Below, piece by piece: positions 43,985-52,369 of a stretch of DNA of 64,000 nucleotides. The notes under the pieces are model-generated. The model was not told the DNA's origin and made no database searches. It saw nothing but the letters and a program-made list of their open reading frames with translations. The stretch's first letter is position 1. Every line of letters begins with the position of its first letter. The position numbers were made by a program, and so were the translations under genes. Location of the stretch: assembly GCF_019966545.1 (NCBI RefSeq), contig NZ_JAIMIC010000001.1, forward strand, positions 620,001 through 684,000, given 5' to 3'. This stretch comes from Heliomarina baculiformis. Its GTDB lineage: Bacteria > Pseudomonadota > Alphaproteobacteria > Rhodobacterales > Rhodobacteraceae.

Positions 43985-45028
43985 TTAGATGTAGCCGAAA
44001 TCCGTCATCAGCTCGCGATAGATATCCGCGGCCTTGGCGGCGCGTTCGCCCTTTTCGGCCTCTTTAGCCATGATGTCCTTGGAGGCACCCGACAGCATTT
44101 CCAGCACGTCGTCCGGCAGGGTGATAACCTCGATACCATTCTCTTCGATACCAGACGCAAGCGCGATGGCTTCCTTGTGCTGGTATTCCTGCGAGCGCAG
44201 GAAGAAGCGGTTCTGCATCGTGTCGATCAGCGCGGTGCGCATATCGTCATCCAGCGAGTCCAGCTGATCCATGTTCACCGCGTAGGCATCCGTGGTCATG
44301 CCGAGACCCGGCTTGCAATGGAATTTGCAGACTTCCCAGAGCGACATGGACTTGGCACCGATCGCCGCGCCCCAGTGCGCGCCATCGACAACACCCGAGC
44401 TGAGCGCCTGATAGAGTTCGGAACCCGGCACATATTGCGGCGCGGCCCCGGCGGCGGCAAGGTAGTCGATCATCGTGCCCGACGACCGGATCTTGAGACC
44501 GCGGAAATCGTCGGCGGATTCGATGCGCTTGGAGACGACCATCTCGACCGGCAGCACCTTTTCCGCCATCAGCATGACGCCTTCTTTGTTCAGGTCTTCG
44601 TTGACCAGATCCTCGAGCCCGAGGTTCTTGATCGCATGCTGCAACTGCCAGCTTTCACGGAACGTGCCCGGAATGCCGTAAACAAAAGATGCGGCCTGTG
44701 CTTGGTCCTGGATATAGGACGGCGACAGCGTCGCCATCGGCACCACGCCCTTGCGCAGGATGTTGTAGATATCCGGCCCCTTGGCGAATTCACCAGCACC
44801 AAGCGGTTCGAGCTTGAACGCGCCGTCTGTGCGCTCTTCGAGCACGGTGGCCAGAACGCCAAGGCTGTCGGTGAACGAGCTGGACGCCTTGGGCCAGTGC
44901 GACTGAACGCGCCAGGTAACCTTGCCCTGTGCGATCCCCTTGCCGACGAGTGCCGGCGTGGCGATTGCGCCCAGTGCGGCCCCCCGCAACATGCTCCGGC
45001 GATTCAGCATTGATGATGAAGCGGTCAT
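43985..45028 (-). CDS. TRAP transporter substrate-binding protein (DctP), Tat-type leader
   Basis: A 347-residue periplasmic receptor. The N-terminus has NRRSMLRG before a hydrophobic stretch ending near GIAQG, consistent with twin-arginine export. The mature part shows DctP-family lobes with SADDFRGLKIRSSGTMIDYL and SSGVVDGAHWG. It resembles the DctP subgroup for 2-oxo acids or similar carboxylates. GGGAGGAC lies before the ATG. It is the first gene of the second TRAP operon and is 157 bases downstream of phnM on the same strand. Confidence 0.92.
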   Translation of the reverse strand: MTASSSMLNRRSMLRGAALGAIATPALVGKGIAQGKVTWRVQSHWPKASSSFTDSLGVLATVLEERTDGAFKLEPLGAGEFAKGPDIYNILRKGVVPMATLSPSYIQDQAQAASFVYGIPGTFRESWQLQHAIKNLGLEDLVNEDLNKEGVMLMAEKVLPVEMVVSKRIESADDFRGLKIRSSGTMIDYLAAAGAAPQYVPGSELYQALSSGVVDGAHWGAAIGAKSMSLWEVCKFHCKPGLGMTTDAYAVNMDQLDSLDDDMRTALIDTMQNRFFLRSQEYQHKEAIALASGIEENGIEVITLPDDVLEMLSGASKDIMAKEAEKGERAAKAADIYRELMTDFGYI

Positions 45029-45185
45029 AATGTCCTCCCTTGGCTAACCGAGTGGAACTATTTTCCGCATTGCGAGAAATGTAAACACCGGTAACGCATT
45101 AGACCGCCCGAACCTGCATAAAAAATTCGTGCTTGGGCTGCCCGAGGTGGGCGATCGACGGGCTATTTCCGCAGTGCGGGACGCT

Positions 45186-46349
45186 TTAGCCGACCTGCCG
45201 CCCATGCGACCAGACTCCGCGCAGCGAAGCGACGCCTTCGACAGGCCTGACACGGACCAGATCCGCACGCAAGCCTTCGGCAATCCGCCCCCGGTCGGTC
45301 AGCCCGGTCGCGCGCGCCGGCGCCGAGGTGACGGTGGCCATCGCACGCGGCAGATCATCCCAGAGGTCTGCAAGTCGCAGAGCTGCGCTCATCAGTGCCG
45401 AGGGCACGTAGTCCGACGAGAAGATATCAAGCAGATCGAGCCGCGCCAGTTCTTCCGCCGCCACATTGCCGGAATGCGAGCCGCCGCGGATCAAGTTGGG
45501 CGCGCCCATCATGACGGCGATACCATTATCCTTGCAGGCCTGCGCCGCCTCGACGGTCGTCGGGAACTCGGCCAGCCGGATTCCGTGGGCCGCGCTGGTG
45601 GTGACGTGACCGGTGTCGGTGTCGTCATGGCTTGCCAGCACGGCCCCGAAACGCACCGCCGCCGCAACGGCCGCTGCCTCATGCGCCTCGCCCAGCCTTT
45701 CACGGGTGGCCACCTGATGCGCCACGTGTTCCTCGAACTGGTCATCGGAAAGCCCGTGCTTGCCGCAGACATAGGCCCGCAGTTTTTCCAGATCGCGGAA
45801 CTGACGCTGCCCCGGCGTATGATCCATGATCGACACGATCCCGACCCGGTCATCGGCACCGAACTTGCCCAGCTCTTCGGTCAGGGTTTCCGAACAGACT
45901 TCGGCCCGCAGGTGGAGAAAGTGGCTGATACGCAGCAGGCCGCGCGCGCGCATGTCCAGCAACTCGCTGGCAAGCGGTCGCGCATATTCGCGATAGTTCG
46001 TTCGATTGTTCGACACGACCGAACCAACCCTCAGCGCATCGAAAACGGTCGTGATGCCGGTGCTGGCCAGTTCCCCGTCATGGGCGATGATCGCCGCCGC
46101 GTGGGGCCAGTCGACCTTGGGTCGGGGCTGGATATGCCGTTCGAGATTGTCCGTATGCAATTCGATCAGGCCGGGGATCAGCAGGTCGCCGTCGCAATCC
46201 ACCGCCCCTGCCCGCGCACTGCGCCCGGTATCGACGGCGGTGATCATCCCGTCACCAAAACAGACCGTGCCGCGCACGACCTCGTTCTCAAGCACCAGAT
46301 CCGCGTTGGTGAGGATCATCTCGCTGGTTTCATATCTCATCTGCATCAT
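45186..46349 (-). CDS. phnM: Alpha-D-ribose 1-methylphosphonate 5-triphosphate diphosphatase
   Basis: A 387-residue amidohydrolase-fold enzyme of the C-P lyase pathway. It removes diphosphate from the ribose phosphonate triphosphate made by PhnGHIL-type activity, giving the 5-phosphate substrate of PhnJ. The HTDN segment (LIELHTDNLERHIQPRP, about 57-73) is characteristic of PhnM, and SIMDHTPGQ supplies another likely ligand. The ATG at 46349 follows the phnN stop directly; ATGs at 46346 and 46340 are alternatives. It is the last gene of the phn catalytic operon. Confidence 0.95.
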   Translation of the reverse strand: MMQMRYETSEMILTNADLVLENEVVRGTVCFGDGMITAVDTGRSARAGAVDCDGDLLIPGLIELHTDNLERHIQPRPKVDWPHAAAIIAHDGELASTGITTVFDALRVGSVVSNNRTNYREYARPLASELLDMRARGLLRISHFLHLRAEVCSETLTEELGKFGADDRVGIVSIMDHTPGQRQFRDLEKLRAYVCGKHGLSDDQFEEHVAHQVATRERLGEAHEAAAVAAAVRFGAVLASHDDTDTGHVTTSAAHGIRLAEFPTTVEAAQACKDNGIAVMMGAPNLIRGGSHSGNVAAEELARLDLLDIFSSDYVPSALMSAALRLADLWDDLPRAMATVTSAPARATGLTDRGRIAEGLRADLVRVRPVEGVASLRGVWSHGRQVG

Positions 46350-46892
46350 TCATGCCTTTACGGGTGACAGCAGCGCCAGAACCGCCGTGACGGCGTTTTC
46401 CAGCGGGCCGGAATTATCGATTTCCACAAGCGGCAGCGTGGCACTCAGGGGCATGGCGGCCCGTGCCAGTCGCTGGTCAATATCTTCGGGAGTTTCACGG
46501 CCACGCCCCGCGAGACGCTTGGCAAGAACCGCCGCATCCGCCGTGACATGCAACACCGTGAGACCGGGAATTTTCTGCGCGGCCTCCTCAAGAACCGCCC
46601 GCGAGGCATTGAACATCACGTCCCGCCCCCGCTGCGCCGCGGCCAGCTCGCTCACCGGAATGCCGTATTTCAACCCATGCGCCTGCCAGTGCAGAAGAAA
46701 GTCGCCCTGCGCCAAACGGCGGTCGAATTCCTGCGCCGTGACGGGCTCGAAATCTTCGCCGCCTGCATCCGCCCGCCGGGTAATGACGCGTCGCACAAGA
46801 TGCAGATTCGGCTGCGACGCCAGCACAGCCGCCATCAGGCTGTCCTTGCCCACGCCGGAGGGGCCAACGACAGCAAAGACGCGCCCGGCCAT
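46350..46892 (-). CDS. phnN: Ribose 1,5-bisphosphokinase
   Basis: A 180-residue guanylate-kinase-fold enzyme that phosphorylates ribose 1,5-bisphosphate to PRPP, recycling the sugar left by C-P lyase. Walker A is GPSGVGKDS (residues 10-18). The ATG at 46890-46892 overlaps the phnL stop by one base. The same frame is open to 47159 but that stretch runs through phnL and is not homologous. It lies directly before phnM. Confidence 0.93.
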   Translation of the reverse strand: MAGRVFAVVGPSGVGKDSLMAAVLASQPNLHLVRRVITRRADAGGEDFEPVTAQEFDRRLAQGDFLLHWQAHGLKYGIPVSELAAAQRGRDVMFNASRAVLEEAAQKIPGLTVLHVTADAAVLAKRLAGRGRETPEDIDQRLARAAMPLSATLPLVEIDNSGPLENAVTAVLALLSPVKA

Positions 46893-47572
46893 TACGCGGC
46901 CCTTGGGGTGAAACGCGATACATCGATCTCGCGGTCGGCGACCCGGGCGCGGGCCTCCTCGTCGTGAAAGATACCGATAATCGCCGCACCCCGCGCCTTG
47001 GCCTCGTGGATCAGGTCCAGCACCGTCGCACGATTGGCGGCATCGAGGCTCGCGGTCGGCTCGTCGAGCAACATGGCCGGAAACACATGTGCAAATCCGC
47101 GCGCAATGTTCACCCGCTGCTGCTCGCCACCGGAAAAGGTGGTCGGCGACAGCTCCCACAGGGTTTCGGGTATCCGCAGCCGGTTCAACAATTCCCGCGC
47201 GCGCGCCTCTGCCGCAACGCGCTCCATGCCAACAGCCAGCATCGGTTCGGCCACCACGTTCAGCGTCGCGACCCGGGGAACCACCCGGAGAAACTGGCTC
47301 ACATATCCCAGCGTCTCGCGCCGCAGTTTCAGGATCTCGCGAGGTTCAGCCGTCGCAACGTCGACATCGCCCACGATGATCGATCCGGATGCCGCAAGGT
47401 AATTGCCATAGATCATTCGCATCAGGGTCGATTTGCCCGCGCCCGACGATCCTGTCAGCGCCACGCATTCACCGGGTGCGACTTCCAGATCGGCCCCCGC
47501 CATCACCGGAATCACCGCTCCGCCCTGATTGTGCAGCGTGAATGTCTTCGCAACGTTTCTGACCGATATCAT
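46892..47572 (-). CDS. phnL: C-P lyase pathway ATP-binding protein PhnL
   Basis: A 226-residue ABC-type ATPase with Walker A GSSGAGKST (about 41-49), signature FSGGEQQRVNIARGF and Walker B AMLLDEPTASLD. PhnL is needed with PhnGHI for attachment of phosphonate to the ribose of ATP; it is not a membrane transporter subunit. I chose ATG at 47570-47572 (MISVRNVAKTF). The open frame to 47644 runs through a hairpin repeat and is not protein-like. It is separated from phnK by that 68-base element. Confidence 0.93.
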   Translation of the reverse strand: MISVRNVAKTFTLHNQGGAVIPVMAGADLEVAPGECVALTGSSGAGKSTLMRMIYGNYLAASGSIIVGDVDVATAEPREILKLRRETLGYVSQFLRVVPRVATLNVVAEPMLAVGMERVAAEARARELLNRLRIPETLWELSPTTFSGGEQQRVNIARGFAHVFPAMLLDEPTASLDAANRATVLDLIHEAKARGAAIIGIFHDEEARARVADREIDVSRFTPRAA

Positions 47573-47640
47573 TTTCTTCTTGCTCCAAATACTCCGGGGG
47601 AGTCCGCGCCTCCGCGCGGACGGGGGCAGCGCCCCCTTTT
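47573..47640. repeat. Hairpin repeat element between phnK and phnL
   Basis: Two adjacent perfect hairpins: GTCCGCGC/GCGCGGAC (47602-47621) and GGGGGC/GCCCCC (47622-47636), then TTTTT on the plus side. Next to them on the minus strand runs ACTCCCCCGGAGTATTTGG. I recognise this pairing of C/G-rich hairpins with CCCCCGGAGTATTT as similar to dispersed intergenic elements common in Rhodobacterales. It lies inside the phn operon. In minus-strand transcripts it would form stable mRNA structure but not a canonical terminator. Confidence 0.6.
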
Positions 47641-48423
47641 TCAAACCTGCAGAACCGAACTGACCAAAAGCTGCGTATAGCCATGCTGCGGATCGTCCAG
47701 CACCTGGTCCGTCAGCCCAGCTTCCACCACATGCCCGGATTTCATCACCATCAGCCGGTCCGCCAGCAGGCGCACCACGGCCAGATCATGGGTCACGATG
47801 ATCGCCGAAAGCCCCATCTCGCGTACAAGCCCACGCAGCAGGTCCAAAAGCCGCGCCTGCACGCTCACATCCAGTCCGCCGGTCGGCTCATCCATGAAAA
47901 CCAGCCGCGGCCCGGTCACAAGGTTGCGCGCGATCTGCAAGCGCTGCTGCATACCGCCGGAAAATGCGCCGGGGCGATCGTCCACCCGGTCCTCGGCAAT
48001 TTCCACGCGGTCGAGCCAGTCGATCGCCTGCTCGCGAATGTTCCCGTAGTGCCGCGCGCCCACGGCCATCAGCCGCTCACCCACATTGCCCCCGGCCGAG
48101 ACACCCATGCGCAGCCCGTCGCGGGCGTTCTGATGGACAAAAGCCCAGTCGGTCCGCCCCAGCATACGCCGTTCGGGTTCCGACATTTTCAGCGTATCCT
48201 TCAAACCATCGGCGCGCGTGTTGAACAGGATCTCGCCTGCGTCCGGGGCAAGGTGTCCGGCCAGACAGTTCAGCAGGGTCGACTTGCCCGAGCCGGATTC
48301 GCCAACGATCCCGATCACCTCACCGGGATAGAGGTCGAAATTCACATCCGTACAGCCGATCCGCGCCCCATAGGTCTTGCGGATGTCGCGCACTTGCAAA
48401 AGCGGTGTAGCGGGCGTGCTCAT
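47641..48423 (-). CDS. phnK: C-P lyase pathway ATP-binding protein PhnK
   Basis: A 260-residue ABC ATPase with Walker A GESGSGKST (41-49), signature FSGGMQQRLQIARNL and Walker B LVFMDEPTGGLD. In the E. coli complex PhnK docks on the PhnJ surface of the PhnGHIJ core and its ATPase helps substrate turnover. It overlaps phnJ by 4 bases (ATGA). The sequence resembles oligopeptide-type ABC ATPases, as PhnK generally does, but the gene context fixes the assignment. Confidence 0.94.
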   Translation of the reverse strand: MSTPATPLLQVRDIRKTYGARIGCTDVNFDLYPGEVIGIVGESGSGKSTLLNCLAGHLAPDAGEILFNTRADGLKDTLKMSEPERRMLGRTDWAFVHQNARDGLRMGVSAGGNVGERLMAVGARHYGNIREQAIDWLDRVEIAEDRVDDRPGAFSGGMQQRLQIARNLVTGPRLVFMDEPTGGLDVSVQARLLDLLRGLVREMGLSAIIVTHDLAVVRLLADRLMVMKSGHVVEAGLTDQVLDDPQHGYTQLLVSSVLQV

Positions 48424-49316
48424 TCTGCGGCCTCCGTGAATGGTGCGGATTGCGCGCCACGATGGCCTTCGGCCTGGCGCGTTGCGCAGTAGTCGGTGTC
48501 GGAGCAGACGAACATGCGCCCGCCCGCGTCATCCATGATCACCTCGTCGAGATAGGTGTTCTCGGCCCCGCACAGCGCACAGGGATGATCCGCCTTGGAG
48601 GGGTCAAACGGATGATCCTCGAAATCGAGACTGACGACCTTGGAATAAGGCGGCACCGCATAGATTCGTTGTTCGCGTCCGGCGCCGAACAATTGCAAGG
48701 CCGGGCTTTCCAGTCTCGGGTTGTCGAATTTCGGGATCGGGGACGGGTCCATGACATAGCGCCCCTCGACCTTGACCGGATAGGCATAGGCGGTTGCGAT
48801 CTCGCCATGACGCGCGATGTCCTCGTAAAGCTTCACGTGCATCAGCCCGTATTCCTCAAGCCCGTGCATCTTGCGGGTCTCTGTCTCGCGCGGTTCCAGA
48901 AAGCGCAGGGGTTCCGGAATCGGCACCTGATAGACAAGGATCTGGTCCTCGGTCATCGGGGTTTCCGGAATCCGGTGGCGGGTCTGGATCACCGTGGCCT
49001 CGGTCGTGTGTTCCGTGGTCTCCACGCCCGCCGTACGCTCAAAGAACTTGCGGATCGAGACGGCGTTGGTCGTGTCATCCGCACCCTGATCGATCACCTT
49101 GAGCCGGTCCTCGGGCGTCAGACAGGCAGCTGTTACCTGAACACCACCTGTGCCCCATCCGTAGGGCATCGGCATCTCGCGGCTTGCAAAAGGCACCTGA
49201 TAGCCGGGAATGGCCACGCCTTTGAGAATGGCCCGACGGATCATCCGCTTGGTCTGCTCGTCGAGATATGCAAAGTTATAGGCATCAGTTTCGACGCCCG
49301 GCCGCTCCTCAGTCAT
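48420..49316 (-). CDS. phnJ: Alpha-D-ribose 1-methylphosphonate 5-phosphate C-P lyase
   Basis: A 298-residue radical-SAM-type enzyme that cleaves the C-P bond of ribose alkylphosphonate 5-phosphate, releasing the alkane (methane from methylphosphonate). The N-terminal glycine-radical region is KGVAIPGYQVPF (Gly33). The Fe-S cysteines are Cys246, Cys249 and Cys271, with Cys277 further on, in CALCG and VCSDTDYC, as in E. coli. A strong AAAAGGAGCG site precedes the ATG at 49314-49316, so it can initiate independently of phnI, 129 bases upstream. Confidence 0.96.
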   Translation of the reverse strand: MTEERPGVETDAYNFAYLDEQTKRMIRRAILKGVAIPGYQVPFASREMPMPYGWGTGGVQVTAACLTPEDRLKVIDQGADDTTNAVSIRKFFERTAGVETTEHTTEATVIQTRHRIPETPMTEDQILVYQVPIPEPLRFLEPRETETRKMHGLEEYGLMHVKLYEDIARHGEIATAYAYPVKVEGRYVMDPSPIPKFDNPRLESPALQLFGAGREQRIYAVPPYSKVVSLDFEDHPFDPSKADHPCALCGAENTYLDEVIMDDAGGRMFVCSDTDYCATRQAEGHRGAQSAPFTEAAE

Positions 49317-49345
49317 GGGTCGCGCTCCTTTTGAAAGGATATCCG

Positions 49346-49444
49346 ATGGATCCGGTGAGTTTCTGTTCCGGTCTGGCCGTTGGCCTTGCGTTTCTTGGCG
49401 TGGCCTTTGTCGCCGGGCAGCGCAGCATCGGCAAAGAAAAATAG
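49346..49444 (+). CDS. Possible 32-residue single-span membrane microprotein, antisense in phnI-phnJ gap
   Basis: On the plus strand an ATG at 49346 opens a 32-codon frame ending at TAG 49442-49444. The start MDPVSFCSG is followed by a hydrophobic run of about 15 residues and a basic tail ending GQRSIGKEK. This gives one membrane span with a positive C-terminus. GAAAGGAT lies about 6 bases before the ATG. It occupies almost exactly the gap between phnI and phnJ. I recognise no homologue, and coding potential cannot be proved at this length. Confidence 0.25.
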   Translation: MDPVSFCSGLAVGLAFLGVAFVAGQRSIGKEK

Positions 49445-49445
49445 C

Positions 49446-50531
49446 TCATTCCGCCGCCTCCTTGTAACTCGCCTGCGCCTCGGCGCGCATCCGCCGCACC
49501 AGTTCCAGTTCCGACTGGAAATCGACGTAATGGGGCAGCTTGATGTGCTCAAGAAAACCCGTTGCCTGAATATTGTCCGAATGGGACAGTACAAATTCCT
49601 CGTCCTGTGCGGGTGCGCCGACATTGTCCTCGCCCAGTTCTTCCCAGCGCAGGGACCGGTCCACCAGCGCCATTGAAATCGCCTTGCGCTCGGTCTGGCC
49701 AAAGACCAGCCCGTAGCCGCGGGTGAATTGCGGCGGCTCGGTCTTGGATCCGGCGAACTGGTTGACCGTTTCGCATTCGGTCAGGTCGATTTCGCCGATC
49801 TCGACCGAGAAACCCAGCTCGGCGATCTCCATTTCGACCGGCACCTTGCCGATGCGCAACTCGCCCACGAAAGGGTGGTTGCGCCCGTATCCGCGCTGCG
49901 TCGAATAGGCCATGCCAAGCACAAAACCTTCGTCGCCCCTTGTCAGCGCCTGAAGCCGCAGCGCCCGGTTGGCGGGATATTCCATTGGCGCGCGGGTCAT
50001 GTCGGGCGGAGTCTCGTCGCTGGGTGTCTCTTCCTGGATCAGCCCATCGCGATTAAGGAATTCCGTTATGCGCGGGGTTTCCTTGCGCTCGGCATCGACC
50101 TCTTGCGCACGCGGCGTTTCACCTTCGGCGGCCAGTTTGAAATCCAGCAGACGGTGCGTGTAGTCGAAGGTCGGCCCAAGCACCTGTCCGCCCGGGGCAT
50201 CCTTGAACGTGGCAGAAACCCGGCGGTCGCAGATCATCGCGCCGGTATCGACCGGTTCGGAATGGCCGATGCGGGGCAGTGTGGTGCGATAGGCGCGGAT
50301 CAGAAAAATCGCCTCGATCAGGTCGCCGCGCGACTGTTTGATCGCCAGCGCGGCGAGGTCGGGATCGTAAAGCGAGCCTTCGGCCATGACCCGGTTCACC
50401 GCTAGTTTCATCTGTTCACGGATCTGGGTCACCGAAAGTTCCGGCACGGCGGGATCACCGCGCCGTTCCTCGGCCAGCCATTCATGCGCGTTGTCGATGG
50501 CGCGCTCGCCCCCTTTGACGGCAACATACAT
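49446..50531 (-). CDS. phnI: Carbon-phosphorus lyase core protein PhnI
   Basis: A 361-residue core subunit of the PhnGHIJ complex. PhnI carries nucleosidase activity and, with PhnG, PhnH and PhnL, couples phosphonate to C1 of the ATP ribose. The N-terminal MYVAVKGGERAIDNAHEWL is diagnostic, and the GYGRNHPFVGELR segment near 225 is well conserved in the family. Its start overlaps the phnH stop by one base. It is followed by a 129-base gap with possible small ORFs before phnJ. Confidence 0.95.
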   Translation of the reverse strand: MYVAVKGGERAIDNAHEWLAEERRGDPAVPELSVTQIREQMKLAVNRVMAEGSLYDPDLAALAIKQSRGDLIEAIFLIRAYRTTLPRIGHSEPVDTGAMICDRRVSATFKDAPGGQVLGPTFDYTHRLLDFKLAAEGETPRAQEVDAERKETPRITEFLNRDGLIQEETPSDETPPDMTRAPMEYPANRALRLQALTRGDEGFVLGMAYSTQRGYGRNHPFVGELRIGKVPVEMEIAELGFSVEIGEIDLTECETVNQFAGSKTEPPQFTRGYGLVFGQTERKAISMALVDRSLRWEELGEDNVGAPAQDEEFVLSHSDNIQATGFLEHIKLPHYVDFQSELELVRRMRAEAQASYKEAAE

Positions 50532-51100
50532 CAGGCAGCCTCCACCTTGGTCGAGCGCGGCAGGGCGGCCAGCCGCTCCCCCGCGCAGAAATAGAAATCG
50601 AGCCCAAGGGGGAACAGGGCGCGGTTGGCGCGGAAAATTTCAACCTCGGGGAGCGAAAGCTGGGCCGTGGTTTCAATGCCCGGGCCGGAGAGGATGGCCC
50701 CATTGTTCGAGAGGTCCGGCATTTCGACGATCAGGGTGGCCGAACGGTCGGGATATTCGGCATTGCCAATCCGGAAACGCTCAAGCGGTGAAAGTGCGGC
50801 CCAGTCTCCAAGCGCGAATTGCGCCTCTTCCGCCTTGACCAGCGGCGCGCCGATGTGGAAAGCGCCCCAGTCGCGCATAGCCGGACTATCAACGCCCGGT
50901 GCGAGGTACAGCGGTGTTTCCGCATCGCAAAGCGTGAGCAAAAGAACAGCCGCAGCGGCAGAGACCGGCGCGGGTGCGGTTCCGCCGCTGACGGTTTCGA
51001 TCTTGCCGGGCCGGGCCATCGCGTTCAATGCCGCGCGAAATCCGGCGGCGGAGTCGATTGGCGGGTTGGCAAACCCGCCGGTAAGCGCCTCTGTCTGCAT
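50531..51100 (-). CDS. phnH: C-P lyase core protein PhnH
   Basis: A 189-residue core subunit of the C-P lyase complex (GHIJ). The N-terminal GGFANPPIDSAAGFRAALNA and the LPGxE-like ETTAQLSLPEVE segment are typical. The protein has a PLP-transferase-like fold without cofactor and acts structurally with PhnI. I chose ATG at 51098-51100; the longer frame runs through phnG and was rejected. It overlaps both neighbours by one base. Confidence 0.92.
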   Translation of the reverse strand: MQTEALTGGFANPPIDSAAGFRAALNAMARPGKIETVSGGTAPAPVSAAAAVLLLTLCDAETPLYLAPGVDSPAMRDWGAFHIGAPLVKAEEAQFALGDWAALSPLERFRIGNAEYPDRSATLIVEMPDLSNNGAILSGPGIETTAQLSLPEVEIFRANRALFPLGLDFYFCAGERLAALPRSTKVEAA

Positions 51101-51555
51101 CAGTCTTCTCCCCTGACCATGGTAAAGAAATCGACCTTGGTGGCGGCGGCTTTGGCTGCGCGGGTCGCGATCTGCGCCTCGCGTTCCGCTTCCAGCGGGT
51201 CGAGCACGCTGGCGCGCAAATCGGATGCGCGATCCGTCTGCATCATCGCATCGACCAGCGCTGCGCGCTGGGCGTGCGCCTTGTCGCGGCCCTGCACGTA
51301 GGCATGACCAACCTCGCCACTTTCCAGCCGCAAGGCACAGCGCGTCACTGTCATCTCGCCCAGATTGAAGGGCGCACCGGTGCCGCCCATGCGACCGCGT
51401 ACCATGACGCCGCCCGCCTCGGGCACACGAAGCCAGGTGAAATCCGGCACGTCGCTGGCCTTGTCCATCAGGGCCGCAAGCCGCGCGGGGCTGGATTTGG
51501 CCAGAAGCCCCATCCACGCCTGACGCTCGGTTTTTTCTTGTTCAGCTTTCGCCAT
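51100..51555 (-). CDS. phnG: C-P lyase core protein PhnG
   Basis: A 151-residue first gene of the catalytic operon. The central VPEAGGVMVRGRMGGTGAPF and EMTVTRCALRL segments are PhnG hallmarks. It forms the PhnGHIJ core and is needed for phosphonate-ribose coupling. Its ATG is 103 bases from the divergent phnF start, and the TAGACAAAT inverted repeat lies between them, so the catalytic operon promoter is here. Confidence 0.93.
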   Translation of the reverse strand: MAKAEQEKTERQAWMGLLAKSSPARLAALMDKASDVPDFTWLRVPEAGGVMVRGRMGGTGAPFNLGEMTVTRCALRLESGEVGHAYVQGRDKAHAQRAALVDAMMQTDRASDLRASVLDPLEAEREAQIATRAAKAAATKVDFFTMVRGED

Positions 51556-51570
51556 CTAGACACCTTGCAG

Positions 51571-51602
51571 ATTTGTCTAAGAAACTATACAACTAGACAA
51601 AT
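51571..51602. promoter_or_regulatory. Candidate PhnF operator, ATTTGTCTA-N14-TAGACAAAT
   Basis: Two perfect 9-base arms (51571-51579 and 51594-51602) lie in the 103-base region between divergent phnG and phnF. A further TCTAGACA copy occurs at the very start of phnG (about 51555-51562). The symmetric, intergenic placement next to a GntR/UTRA gene makes PhnF the obvious candidate. The sequence does not show whether it represses one or both operons. Confidence 0.6.
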
Positions 51603-51658
51603 CATACGCTCTCCCCTTTGCCGGGGCAAGCCCGGTTAGATGAAGATTTGGTAACAAG

Positions 51659-52369
51659 ATGACCCGAACACCCGTCTGGAAATCCATCGCCGCCGCTCTT
51701 GAGGCGGATATCGCCGCCGGGCACTACGGCGCGGGCGACAAGCTGCCAACCGAAGCAGCGCTGGCCAGCCGGTTTGGCGTCAACCGGCATACTGTCCGGC
51801 GCGCTCTCGGCGATATGAGCGAGCGCGGCATCCTGCGATCGCGCCGGGGCGCCGGCGTTTTCGTCGAAGCGCCGCCAACCGAATACCCGATTGGCAAGCG
51901 AGTGCGATTCCACCAAAGCATCCGCGCCACCGGGCGATTGCCACAACGTCGCGTGCTGCGGCTTGAGAGCAGGCCCGGCGATGCGGGCGAGACAAAGGCG
52001 CTTGAGCTTAACGCCGGGTCCATGGTGACCGTCTGCGAAGGGCTGTCGCTGGCGGGTGAGACGCCCATTGCGCATTTCATCTCGGTCTTTCCGCAGGATC
52101 GGCTTCCCGGCATGTTGCACACGCTGGAAGAGGTCACTTCGGTCACCGAAGCGCTGAAACTGAACGGTGTGGCAGATTACGTGCGGCGCGAAACGCGGGT
52201 CACGGCGGAAATGCCAAGCGCGACGCAGGCGCTGCATCTGCGGCTGCGCGAGAGCGATCCGCTGGTCAAGACGGTTGGCATCAACGAGGATATGGAAGGC
52301 AACCCCGTCGAATACGGGCAAACGTGGTTCGCGGGCGACAGGGTGACCCTGACCTTCAGCAACGACTAG
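51659..52369 (+). CDS. phnF: Phosphonate-metabolism GntR-family regulator PhnF
   Basis: A 236-residue regulator with an N-terminal GntR winged HTH (about 8-72; KLPTEAALASRFGVNRHTVRRAL) and a C-terminal UTRA ligand domain (about 90-230). PhnF proteins typically repress phosphonate genes and release DNA on binding a pathway ligand. It faces phnG across the TAGACAAAT dyad. Its stop overlaps the convergent acetyltransferase stop as CTAG at 52366-52369. Confidence 0.93.
   Translation: MTRTPVWKSIAAALEADIAAGHYGAGDKLPTEAALASRFGVNRHTVRRALGDMSERGILRSRRGAGVFVEAPPTEYPIGKRVRFHQSIRATGRLPQRRVLRLESRPGDAGETKALELNAGSMVTVCEGLSLAGETPIAHFISVFPQDRLPGMLHTLEEVTSVTEALKLNGVADYVRRETRVTAEMPSATQALHLRLRESDPLVKTVGINEDMEGNPVEYGQTWFAGDRVTLTFSND

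Noticed and set aside
49309-49449. Minus-strand 46-codon frame joining phnI and phnJ as a firm gene
   Set aside because: The start and stop overlaps are suggestive, but the peptide is rich in Pro/Arg/Thr without structure, and phnJ has its own strong ribosome-binding site. It is kept only as a finding.
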